From: Trichomonas tenax
Lineage: Eukaryota > Parabasalia > Trichomonadida > Trichomonadidae
Assembly (NCBI GenBank): GCA_023091735.1
Contig: JALKBU010001179.1
Span: forward strand, 1 to 15,378
DNA: 15,378 nucleotides
Direction of reading: 5' to 3'
Each line of letters begins with the position of its first letter. Within the stretch, counting starts at the first letter, position 1. A model generated the notes under the pieces. The model did no database searches. It saw nothing but the letters and a program-made list of their open reading frames with translations, and was not told the origin of the DNA. The translations under genes were made by a program, and so were the position numbers. Shown in pieces: positions 1 to 8,492 of the stretch.

Positions 1-1
1 C

Positions 2-3000
2 GACTGCACACATGAATTCGCATCAGATTTCAATCTCACAATTATCAACCATTCAGATATTTCTATTTCCCCAAGTGAAGTCGAATGTGATATTTCTGCT
101 CGCGATGCACAATTTGATTTTACTGAATGCCCAACAGTTTCACTTTCGATTGTTCCTCAAGAATCAATTTATGTTGAACTCAACCACTCCACTCTTGAGA
201 TCAGTGATATTTCTTCATTACATGACTCTCCAATTATTGAACATCCATCCACCTCATTCATCAGTGAATCAATTGAATTCACTTCAATCTCTGAAACATT
301 CGAACTTAGCCGTCCATATCATTCCATCTATCAAACATCGAATGAACCTCAATATTTATGCATTATCAAATCAACCCCAATTTCCATTTCTCCACGAGAA
401 ATTCATCTTGATATTGAAAACGAAGATATCGTTTCTATTGATCGTACTTATACACATTCATCTGTTTCTATTGACTCTCATATTATCTATCATGAAACTC
501 AGTCAATTGAAACTCATCTCTCCGAATCACTTGATATCCAAAGTATTGAAATTGAGTCCCAATATCCAAAGCTTTCGCAACATAACAATGAACCAATCAA
601 CATTGAAAGTGCAATGAATCATTTTGAGATCAGCAAAGTCTATCACTCATTATGCGAGCCATCAACTAATGAACATAATCTATCCATTTATTCCTCAGAA
701 GTGTTTGAAGCTAATAACAATATCCAGTTTGTTCCTAAGCATAATGTATCAATTGAACTTTCTCCATCTTCAGAATACGAAGTTCAAATGTCAGTCAAAC
801 CATTAACAAAGCAAACATTTGATAACGGAACTATCAGCATTCAGCCAATTAGAAAGGCATTCTCCATCCAATCATGTGAGCAACAGTCAATCAAATCAAC
901 AATTCCAACATTCACTTCCGGAGATCCAGTTCATCTTGGAATATCCGAATCTAAACCAGAAGTTAATTTGGCAATTTCACAACTCCAGAATGAAATTCAG
1001 AAAGTTTCTTCTCAGCCCAAGCTCGCTCTTGTATATCATGACGTTTTAGTAGATTATGAAGCAATAGAAAAGAAATCTCCATCATTGGTATTAAGCAATG
1101 TTAATGAGACTAATGTCATCACAACAAAGCCAAGGAAATCTCAAATTTCTTCACCAACAAATGAATTTATTGGACTTGGTGGAAAGTTAAAGAAGAGCTA
1201 CAACCCAGAAATCAAACTCGTTGGTACTAACTCTTATGAATCATTACCAACAAAAACTAAGCTTTCTTTAAGCTCTTCTTCGTGTAGAGAATCTATCAAT
1301 ATAATCAAATTATCCATGAATAATGACACTGTATTCGATATCTCTTCAAATCTGGTTTCATTTGAGCTCAGCAAGTCTGTGTTTAACATGTTTGTTGATG
1401 CTCCATCGGCAAATATTTCACTGGTAATCAGCCATTCGATGTCAAGTGAGATTCTCGTTACACCCAAGTTCACTACAGTTCATGAAGAATTATTCTTCAT
1501 CGAATCATTGCGCCCTGTTTCTAGGCTAAATATCTCTGAATCAGAAACACATGATATTACAAATATTCCAACATTATCATTCAATAATGATATTGATATC
1601 ACAGACATTGATGATAACATTGCTAAGTCCAAGAATCTGATTGTTTCAGATTCAACATTTAATTCATTTGAGAGCACCACAACATTGGCATTTGCTGAAA
1701 TGCAAAGCGTCTTTGATTTGAATCAACAACAAATAGAAACGACCAAAGAGAAATCTCCATTATCAAAAGTTCCTGTTACCGAATTTGAAATTATTTCAGA
1801 AAATATTGCAACACTTGAAGTATCCGATATTAATTCATCAGATATTGTTAGTTCTCCATTACTATCACTTGCTGAAGCACACACATCAATTGATATTGTT
1901 CAAAAGAAGCAAGTTGCTAAATTATCATTATCCGAGTCAACATCATCAAACATTGCTGTTGATCCAAATCAGCTTCGTGAAAGGCCAATCCTTTCAAAGC
2001 ATGATTTAGCTCCAATTGCTATTTCAGCATCTCATAAGCCAGTATCAACCCAATTTATTTCAGGATTTGATCAAATTGCTGAGAGTATTCATCTCAGGCT
2101 TTCTAATGCATCGTCTTCTCATGTTCTTTATTCACCATCACTTACAGTTGGAGATAGCAATGCATCATTCAACATTGAAACAAATCTTGCTACAATTCCA
2201 TTAGCATTCTCTAATGTTGTTTCAAACGATTATGAGCATAAAGCAGATCTTTCTTTCTCAAAGAAACTCGAAGAATTCTCAATTCTCAGCAATCATCCAA
2301 AGCGTAATTTAGAGACATCTGAAGTTATAGCTTCACATGTTCTTTACACATCGTCTATGAATGTCATCAATGGCAATTCATTTGATATTGAACCAATTCA
2401 ACTTCCAAAGATTGAAGTTAATGTTCCTCAAGCAGAAAAGAAGGAATTTACAACATCAATCACAGAACCAATATTCATCCCTCACCCAGCATTTGCACTT
2501 GAACTTTCAAACCCAGAATTTGAAGAGATCACGGCAGCTTCGACAAATAATTTCCATATCTCCACTAAACCTGAAATCGAATTAACGCCAGTCCAAGAGA
2601 AGTTTGACTTCACTGCACCATTACACAAGTCATTCTTATCAGAGTCAACAATATATTCGTTTGAAAACTCTGTTGTTGGTCACATTAAGGGCGAAATTCT
2701 TCAGCACAAGCTCGAAATAACTCCAAACGAACATGAAGTTTGCACTCCACTTAATGAAACTCAGCAAGAAATATCATATGTTACATCTGCTCAAATAGAA
2801 TTCCAATACGTCCCAAGAATGCAATACATTAATGTTCTGTCTGAAACATTCCCTATTCCTGAGAAACATTTTGAACTTTCCAAGTTTGAATCAGAGCCTC
2901 TTAATTTGATTAATAACACACAAAGCAATGCATATAATTCAACGAAGGTTGCATTATTACCATCATCTACTGTTTCACCCGATCTCTTCACCGAGAGATT

Positions 3001-6000
3001 TGATCCTCTGCTTCAGATCAGCAGCGCTCAACTCGAACAGAATATTATTTATACTTCGAAGACAAATCTTAGCAACTCAGAATATTTGTTTGGAATTATC
3101 AAGCACGATATTGCATTATCTAATTCTTCTCCTGTTTCACATAGCCAAAACATTCCAGAACAAATCTTGAGACTGCAAAACAACAGTTCTGTTGCTATTG
3201 CTCCAGTTAAGCATCAATTGGAAACAAGTGAATCTATATCTCAAAACATCTCTGATTCTAATAACCTTCCACTTTTGTCGATAACTGATCATCCACATAT
3301 TGATATAGCAGCATCAAAGCAACTTCCAAAGCTTTCTATATTGAAATCAGATGTATTTGACTTTAAGCGTGATGTTAAACTTGCTCTAAATCAGCCACAA
3401 ATCATCATTGAACAAGAATCAATTCCACATAATTTCACAGTTTCTTCAGCTGATTCTATTGACATTGTCTTTAGGCAATCTCAGGCTCTTTTATTGTCCA
3501 ATTCCGAATCAATGATTAATAAGGAATCTGTCGAAGGAAAATTAGAGCTTTCTTCTTCGCAAGCAATCGTAGAGAAGGAATCATTAACAATACTTTCATT
3601 ATTCCAACCAGAACCAATTGAGATTCAAGCTGAAGTTCAAATTGCAGATGTTAAGCAGAAACCACAGTTGACAGTTGTTTCTCCAGAGATTATCATTGAT
3701 CATGAATCACATATTGTTGCAAAGACTTATGTTCCTTCACTTTATATCAGTGATAGAGTTGACTTATCAAGAGACTTTTCGATCGATTTGACAGTCCATT
3801 CAGATGTTATTGGAGACATCTCCAATGCTGTCCAAGAGTTCGGATTCAGCCAACTCAGTTACAATAGAGTTACAAATTCGATTATTGATTACGAACCTAA
3901 ATATGAAATTGTTTCCAATGATTCACTCGATTTCGAATTAAAGATCACAGAACAGAAAGTTAGAGAGTACAATCCACTGTTGAATATTGATTCGATTGTT
4001 TCACCAGACTTAGAAGACAGCCAGGCAAAGGTTGATCTTGATCTCGGTTCAACATTCGATCTCCATATTAACACATATTCATCTTCATCTTCAATCTCTG
4101 CAACATCAACATTTTATGTTCTTGGTTTTAATCTTGATTCAACAACACTTGGTTTGAGTGATCCATTGTACGAATCATTCATATCAAATGTCCAATTATC
4201 GATTTTCAATTCCGAATTAGAACACAAAGTTATTGAATCTCCAATGCCGAAGTTTGAATTAGGAGAATATTCATATTCGAAATATTCGACGCTTCCAGTT
4301 AAATACAAATTATACAATTCGCCAACAGAGAATATCTCAATTGGAACAATGCTGAAGCATCTTGAGATTTCCAGCATTGTCGCAGAAGATATCGCAGCTT
4401 CTCAGAAGCTTTCAGAGCTTTCCATAAGTGATGAGAAGAACAAAGTTGAATTCGATCTCAACAGTGAGCTTTCAAAACTTTCTATTTCAAACTCTACCAT
4501 TAGAGATGTGATGCTTGATGATTTCAAACCAGCTCCCATACTTTCTTCGACAGTTCACAGTGAACATATTTTCATTGATCAACCAAAGTTAATTCTTTCT
4601 GATTCATCATCGCTCGCAAACGCAGATGTGAAGAATACAGAAATGAAACTCCATGATTCCGTTATTGCAAATGAAATCGGAGATGAACCAAAATTCTCAT
4701 TCTCATCATTCACATACTTCAACAGTCCTCCAGTTAGCGAACCAGTTCCTGAGGAGAAGAATGATGTTAAGCTTAATGTTTCGGATGTTTTCGAGAGCCA
4801 TAGATTCCATTATGAAATGGTTGATAATATCGCTCAAACGAAGACAGATCCAAGAACTCCAACAATGAGTTCCACATCTCACTTCTTTATTCAGCTTTCA
4901 AACAATAAGACAAAATCTGTTGTTGTCCGTTCTCTTCCAACACTTTCTTTGTATTCTTCTGATCCTCTCGACTTAGTAACGAAGAAGAACAGAGTTGGAC
5001 AGTCGGCATCTGTTTCATACGAAATTGGCGCTATTGGAGATATGACACCATTCATTGAGCACCTTCCACCACTCAGACATCTTCCAGATCTCGGATTCAG
5101 CCACGCTATCATCAATGAGTCATTCTACAGCAGTAAGAAGAATGGATCATACGATCCAATTATTTCTGAATCACATGTTGTCTCACTTGGTTTCGATCGA
5201 CTGAATACTCGCGAATCATCTTCAAACGATGCTGATTTGATTCTTTCTGACTCTCTCGGACTCAGTATTGAGAAATCTCCGCAACTATCAAAGACAAATG
5301 CATGGCAATTCTCGATTATTGACACTGATCAAATTATTGCCTCTCCAAGGGCTAAATTGTCAATTGATGGAATAACAGAATTCGAAACAGAGGGTGTTTC
5401 AACAGATTCGAAATTGCTCGAGAAAGCGTACGGAAGGAAAGTAATGGAAGCTGACAATCTCGAGGATGAGAACGAAGCTCTCAAGATGCGTGCCATCACT
5501 CTTAGAAAGAGATATGATGCATTGAGAGATCAGTTCGCAAAGAACGTCCAAGAAACAGCAGAAAAGTCTGAACAACTTCTCACTGACAACGCTAAACTCA
5601 ATATAAAGAACACCAGACTCAAACAGCGCAACAATGCCATCCTTCAACAGGCAGAAGCCAAGATCATGAAACTCCTCAAGCAACAGAATGATGAGAAATA
5701 TATTCCAATGTGTGATATTTCTCAACCAGAAGCATTCGAAATTGAAAGCGATTTCCATGAATTTTCTGTCGCAGAAGACACACAAATCTTTGAAATTCCA
5801 TTCAAGAACAATGCTGTTATTGTCCAATCAGCTCCAAGACAAGAAGTTATTCTTTCGGTTGTTACAACGCAAACATTCGCAAGACTCGATCGCCACTTCA
5901 ACTTCTTCCACCAGACTGGCGCAATGACGATGTCAAGCATCGCCCCACGTGATGACAAGCCGTTCCTCACTGTTGGTGGTCAGCACAGTCACACGTTTGT

Positions 6001-6763
6001 CAAACCAATTCCACGATTCACATTCGACTTCAGACACTTAAGAGTTATGCCGCAGGAAAGAAGTATAATGCACATGGAAGTTCTTGAGCCTGTTGCACAC
6101 ATTTTCAACGAAACACCGCGTAAGAAGTTCTCTGAGATCTCAACACAGAAGGATGTCGAAGAGCCGACGAAGGTTTCGACACTTCTCGCTGTATCCAATC
6201 TCATTGTCGTTGAAAATTCAAAGAGTTCTTCACTTTCTATCTCTCCAACTCCTGTTGTTGTCGAAACTGATCCATTTGCTGACTACTTCACAACTCCAAG
6301 AGGATTCAATGACCAGATCAGAGCACCACTGTCACCACCAAGAAGAATGATTATGCGTTCGCCAGAAGCAATCAAATTCGTGAACACGCCAAGAAAATTG
6401 GACCTTCCCGATCCACCACAACAAAACACTGCCAAGAATTCACTCATCATTGCAAAGAATCTTTCTCTTTCTGTTATCAAGAAGAACTCAACACTCTCCG
6501 TATCAGGACCTTGTTCGTTTGCTCAATCTTCCCTCAATGCAAGCAACAAACTTTCGCCTGGAAATGTCTTCGCAATATCTCTTCCTCTGAAAGACGAAAA
6601 AACTGATGAAGATTCACTCAATAAAGACGCATTAATCGCAGTCTTAAAGCATAGGGTTGATGGTCTCAACCAGCAACTAGAGCAACAACTGAAGCGTCAG
6701 TCAGAACTTGTCGATGAACTCGGTTGCGTCAGAAAGAACTACGCTGCATTAATCAACAATTAA
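2..6763 (+). CDS. Giant Ser-rich repeat protein with C-terminal coiled coils (5' partial)
   Basis: I do not recognise a named family. The frame is open from base 2, with no Met codon before 614-616, so the gene starts upstream of the window; ATG 614 is only the first in-frame Met and not a credible start. At least 2,253 residues are visible, ending at TAA 6761-6763. Most of the protein (to about base 5,400) is a degenerate repeat of roughly 16-20 residues with the pattern L-x-[LIV]-S-x-S-x(3-4)-[IF]-[DE], rich in Ser, Ile, Asn and Glu. From about 5414 to 5698 there is a Lys/Glu/Gln/Leu heptad coiled coil. At 6283-6420 a Pro/Arg stretch carries several SP/TP sites, and a second coiled coil (6605-6760) ends the protein. 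No membrane segment is seen. A structural or cytoskeletal scaffold role is inference. It converges on the 6861-8240 gene with a 97-bp spacer. Confidence 0.85.
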   Translation, partial: DCTHEFASDFNLTIINHSDISISPSEVECDISARDAQFDFTECPTVSLSIVPQESIYVELNHSTLEISDISSLHDSPIIEHPSTSFISESIEFTSISETFELSRPYHSIYQTSNEPQYLCIIKSTPISISPREIHLDIENEDIVSIDRTYTHSSVSIDSHIIYHETQSIETHLSESLDIQSIEIESQYPKLSQHNNEPINIESAMNHFEISKVYHSLCEPSTNEHNLSIYSSEVFEANNNIQFVPKHNVSIELSPSSEYEVQMSVKPLTKQTFDNGTISIQPIRKAFSIQSCEQQSIKSTIPTFTSGDPVHLGISESKPEVNLAISQLQNEIQKVSSQPKLALVYHDVLVDYEAIEKKSPSLVLSNVNETNVITTKPRKSQISSPTNEFIGLGGKLKKSYNPEIKLVGTNSYESLPTKTKLSLSSSSCRESINIIKLSMNNDTVFDISSNLVSFELSKSVFNMFVDAPSANISLVISHSMSSEILVTPKFTTVHEELFFIESLRPVSRLNISESETHDITNIPTLSFNNDIDITDIDDNIAKSKNLIVSDSTFNSFESTTTLAFAEMQSVFDLNQQQIETTKEKSPLSKVPVTEFEIISENIATLEVSDINSSDIVSSPLLSLAEAHTSIDIVQKKQVAKLSLSESTSSNIAVDPNQLRERPILSKHDLAPIAISASHKPVSTQFISGFDQIAESIHLRLSNASSSHVLYSPSLTVGDSNASFNIETNLATIPLAFSNVVSNDYEHKADLSFSKKLEEFSILSNHPKRNLETSEVIASHVLYTSSMNVINGNSFDIEPIQLPKIEVNVPQAEKKEFTTSITEPIFIPHPAFALELSNPEFEEITAASTNNFHISTKPEIELTPVQEKFDFTAPLHKSFLSESTIYSFENSVVGHIKGEILQHKLEITPNEHEVCTPLNETQQEISYVTSAQIEFQYVPRMQYINVLSETFPIPEKHFELSKFESEPLNLINNTQSNAYNSTKVALLPSSTVSPDLFTERFDPLLQISSAQLEQNIIYTSKTNLSNSEYLFGIIKHDIALSNSSPVSHSQNIPEQILRLQNNSSVAIAPVKHQLETSESISQNISDSNNLPLLSITDHPHIDIAASKQLPKLSILKSDVFDFKRDVKLALNQPQIIIEQESIPHNFTVSSADSIDIVFRQSQALLLSNSESMINKESVEGKLELSSSQAIVEKESLTILSLFQPEPIEIQAEVQIADVKQKPQLTVVSPEIIIDHESHIVAKTYVPSLYISDRVDLSRDFSIDLTVHSDVIGDISNAVQEFGFSQLSYNRVTNSIIDYEPKYEIVSNDSLDFELKITEQKVREYNPLLNIDSIVSPDLEDSQAKVDLDLGSTFDLHINTYSSSSSISATSTFYVLGFNLDSTTLGLSDPLYESFISNVQLSIFNSELEHKVIESPMPKFELGEYSYSKYSTLPVKYKLYNSPTENISIGTMLKHLEISSIVAEDIAASQKLSELSISDEKNKVEFDLNSELSKLSISNSTIRDVMLDDFKPAPILSSTVHSEHIFIDQPKLILSDSSSLANADVKNTEMKLHDSVIANEIGDEPKFSFSSFTYFNSPPVSEPVPEEKNDVKLNVSDVFESHRFHYEMVDNIAQTKTDPRTPTMSSTSHFFIQLSNNKTKSVVVRSLPTLSLYSSDPLDLVTKKNRVGQSASVSYEIGAIGDMTPFIEHLPPLRHLPDLGFSHAIINESFYSSKKNGSYDPIISESHVVSLGFDRLNTRESSSNDADLILSDSLGLSIEKSPQLSKTNAWQFSIIDTDQIIASPRAKLSIDGITEFETEGVSTDSKLLEKAYGRKVMEADNLEDENEALKMRAITLRKRYDALRDQFAKNVQETAEKSEQLLTDNAKLNIKNTRLKQRNNAILQQAEAKIMKLLKQQNDEKYIPMCDISQPEAFEIESDFHEFSVAEDTQIFEIPFKNNAVIVQSAPRQEVILSVVTTQTFARLDRHFNFFHQTGAMTMSSIAPRDDKPFLTVGGQHSHTFVKPIPRFTFDFRHLRVMPQERSIMHMEVLEPVAHIFNETPRKKFSEISTQKDVEEPTKVSTLLAVSNLIVVENSKSSSLSISPTPVVVETDPFADYFTTPRGFNDQIRAPLSPPRRMIMRSPEAIKFVNTPRKLDLPDPPQQNTAKNSLIIAKNLSLSVIKKNSTLSVSGPCSFAQSSLNASNKLSPGNVFAISLPLKDEKTDEDSLNKDALIAVLKHRVDGLNQQLEQQLKRQSELVDELGCVRKNYAALINN
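5414..5698 (+). other. Coiled-coil segment of the giant protein
   Basis: About 95 residues without Pro, dense in Leu, Lys, Glu, Gln and Arg in heptad-like spacing, beginning at the LLEKAYGRK stretch and ending near LLKQQNDEK. It marks a sharp change from the Ser-rich repeat region before it and could drive dimerisation. The prediction is from the residue pattern only. Confidence 0.7.
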
Positions 6764-6860
6764 TTGTATTTTTATATATTATTTATGTTTTGTTTTAAAA
6801 TAAAATAATGTTTTTTAGAAGCTTATAACAGAAATTTTAATTAAAGAAATAAATGTCAAA
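6764..6860. other. Convergent intergenic spacer
   Basis: This 97-bp, strongly AT-rich spacer separates two genes that meet tail to tail. It contains several TAAA tetranucleotides on the plus strand, which could serve as trichomonad-type polyadenylation signals. No hairpin or gene is seen. Confidence 0.5.
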
Positions 6861-8240
6861 TTAATGGCGCTTGCTGCGAGTCTTCACAACAGAATCTTGG
6901 ATGTAAGATATCTTTGATATGGAAGGACTTGGAATTTCGTCGGAATCAGATGATGAAACTTGATGCTTCAGGTGTTTGTAATTCTCTCCGAGTTTGTTTG
7001 TAACTTCAATAAGATCGTTTACGTGATTTCCAACGCGATATCTGAAGTCTGAGTAATTTGCTGATTTGTTTTTGACAATCTTCGACTTCGATTTACTCGA
7101 TATTTCATCGACAATTCTCTCCGCTTCCTCTGTTTCGTATTTTCTCGATTTCTTCTTGGATTTAGAGACTTCGTATTCCTCTTCTTCCTCCTCTGGCTGA
7201 GAATCTGACTCTGATGAAACAACTGTTCGCGATTTGGATGTAATCTTTGTAACAGATTTGAGATTCGACCTCAGTTTGGACTGATGTGAAATTTTATCAT
7301 CATCGCTCTTTGATTCAGAAGCTTCTTCAACTACTTTCTGCATAAAACGCTGTGTCTTCTTCTTCGGCTTCACATCATAATCATCAGAATCAGAGTTGCT
7401 TTCTGATTCGAGAATTAAATGATATCTCTTTGTCGGCTTCTTCTTCGGAAGAATGACTTCATCTTCGCTCGAATCATTTTCGAATAACTGACTTCTGGAG
7501 ATCTTCTTTATCTTTGCCTTTGAGAGTTTATGCTTTATCTCCTCTTCCTGGAACTCCTCACTTGAACTTGTTTCGTACTTCTTCGATTTGAGCTTCGAAA
7601 GAGCGGCTTTTAATTGGGACTTTCTCGTGTAACTTTTGTTGATTAATTCTTCCTCTTGCTTGAGCTGTTGTGCGATAATTTCGCCGAGTTCGTCAAGCTT
7701 CTGCGCAAACTTATCGCTTTCTGCTGTGTTTACCTTGTTAATGCGCTCATTTAAAATCTTTGAATTCACATGAACTGTCTGAACGAGTTCTGAGTACTTA
7801 GAATTGAGAATGTGGAGATTCTTCTTCGCTTTTGCATACTTCTTTTTGAGTATTTCGAATTCGTTTTGGTTGGATACTTGATCACAAAGTTTCGAGACAA
7901 GATCGATGAGAATCGCCCTTTTTTCTGAATCACTGCGTGACGGGGCCGATGGGTATGGAACGTAACGTGTGATCATTGTGATTAAACGCGTCCACATTGA
8001 ATTCCACTGTTGGAGCTCAACAGAGTCCTGATTTTGTGTTGCCTGTCCAGAATTTCCCTCATGGTGGCAGCTGGATGATGAGCTTTCGTTCTGTTGTTCG
8101 GCTAATTTCAATAATTTGTCGTATCTCATTTTCACTTCATTATATTCCTTTCTCGTTTGGTTTAGTGACTCCACGATCGATTTGGAATCGTTCTTTGAGT
8201 GCGAAGACTCTCCAAGTGAAGAACTTGACATTAAACTCAT
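6861..8240 (-). CDS. Charged coiled-coil protein with probable nuclear localisation
   Basis: A 459-residue hypothetical protein, not recognised as a named family. The first ATG is 8238-8240 and a second Met lies at codon 4; the stop is TAA 6861-6863. Heptad-like stretches occur at residues 20-50 and about 125-230. Residues 222-370 alternate acidic-Ser clusters (SSED, SDSDD, SSESDSQPEEEEEE) with basic clusters (KKKPTKR at 266-272, KPKKKTQR at 291-298, KSKKKSRK at 360-367). These resemble casein-kinase-2 targets beside nuclear localisation signals. The C-terminus has another SSSDSDE cluster and ends RSKRH. No enzyme motif or membrane segment is visible. A nuclear or chromatin-associated scaffold is inference from composition. 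It is divergent from the 8493 gene and shares its promoter region. Confidence 0.8.
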   Translation of the reverse strand: MSLMSSSSLGESSHSKNDSKSIVESLNQTRKEYNEVKMRYDKLLKLAEQQNESSSSSCHHEGNSGQATQNQDSVELQQWNSMWTRLITMITRYVPYPSAPSRSDSEKRAILIDLVSKLCDQVSNQNEFEILKKKYAKAKKNLHILNSKYSELVQTVHVNSKILNERINKVNTAESDKFAQKLDELGEIIAQQLKQEEELINKSYTRKSQLKAALSKLKSKKYETSSSEEFQEEEIKHKLSKAKIKKISRSQLFENDSSEDEVILPKKKPTKRYHLILESESNSDSDDYDVKPKKKTQRFMQKVVEEASESKSDDDKISHQSKLRSNLKSVTKITSKSRTVVSSESDSQPEEEEEEYEVSKSKKKSRKYETEEAERIVDEISSKSKSKIVKNKSANYSDFRYRVGNHVNDLIEVTNKLGENYKHLKHQVSSSDSDEIPSPSISKISYIQDSVVKTRSKRH

Positions 8241-8492
8241 TTTTTATAAAAAATAATAAACAGTCACTGTAGGGTCCAGAAAAGTGTGAAACCCTATTAT
8301 AATAATTTTGCCATTTTGCCAATTTATTACTTTACAAAATTGTATATTAAGTGCAAACTCTTCCGTATTTTATAAATTAGGGTTATTTCACATAAAAATG
8401 ACATTTTGACAATTTACAACTATAAAAACACTGACATTAGGGTCTATCGAGGTGTCGAACCCTTTAAAAACACTTTTTTTCCACCACTTCCA
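8241..8492. promoter_or_regulatory. Divergent promoter region with TAGGGT cluster
   Basis: The 252-bp region separates two divergent ATGs. It holds TAGGGT at 8270-8275, ACCCTA (same motif, other strand) at 8291-8296, TTAGGGTTA at 8377-8385, TAGGGT at 8438-8443 and AACCCT at 8458-8463. Initiator-like TCACA sequences, fitting the trichomonad consensus TCA-Py-(T/A), occur on the minus strand at 8285-8289 and on the plus strand at 8388-8392; each lies just after an AGGGTT on its own strand. A CCTTT at 8461-8465 lies 28 bp before ATG 8493 and resembles the reported trichomonad CCTTT start element. Transcription starts are inferred. Confidence 0.55.
8398..8409 (+). other. Possible three-codon upstream ORF
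   Basis: ATG at 8398 lies just after the TCACA initiator-like site and reads Met-Thr-Phe-stop. If transcription began at 8388-8392, this mini-ORF would precede the main ATG at 8493. If the CCTTT at 8461 is the real start site, it is not transcribed. Confidence 0.3.

Noticed and set aside
12..617. A 201-codon ORF at the left edge
   Set aside because: It is a shadow in another frame; the giant gene's own frame is open from base 2 through this region and has the same Ser-rich repeat style as the rest of the protein.
1234..6480. Many minus-strand ORFs of 60-140 codons inside the giant gene
   Set aside because: All are antisense to a continuous 2,253-codon frame with coherent repeats and coiled coils, and none has its own recognisable motif.
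8406..8492. N-terminal extension of the ubiquitin-like protein
   Set aside because: It would need a TTG start, which is not expected in a eukaryote; the first in-frame ATG is 8493 and a CCTTT motif lies 28 bp before it.
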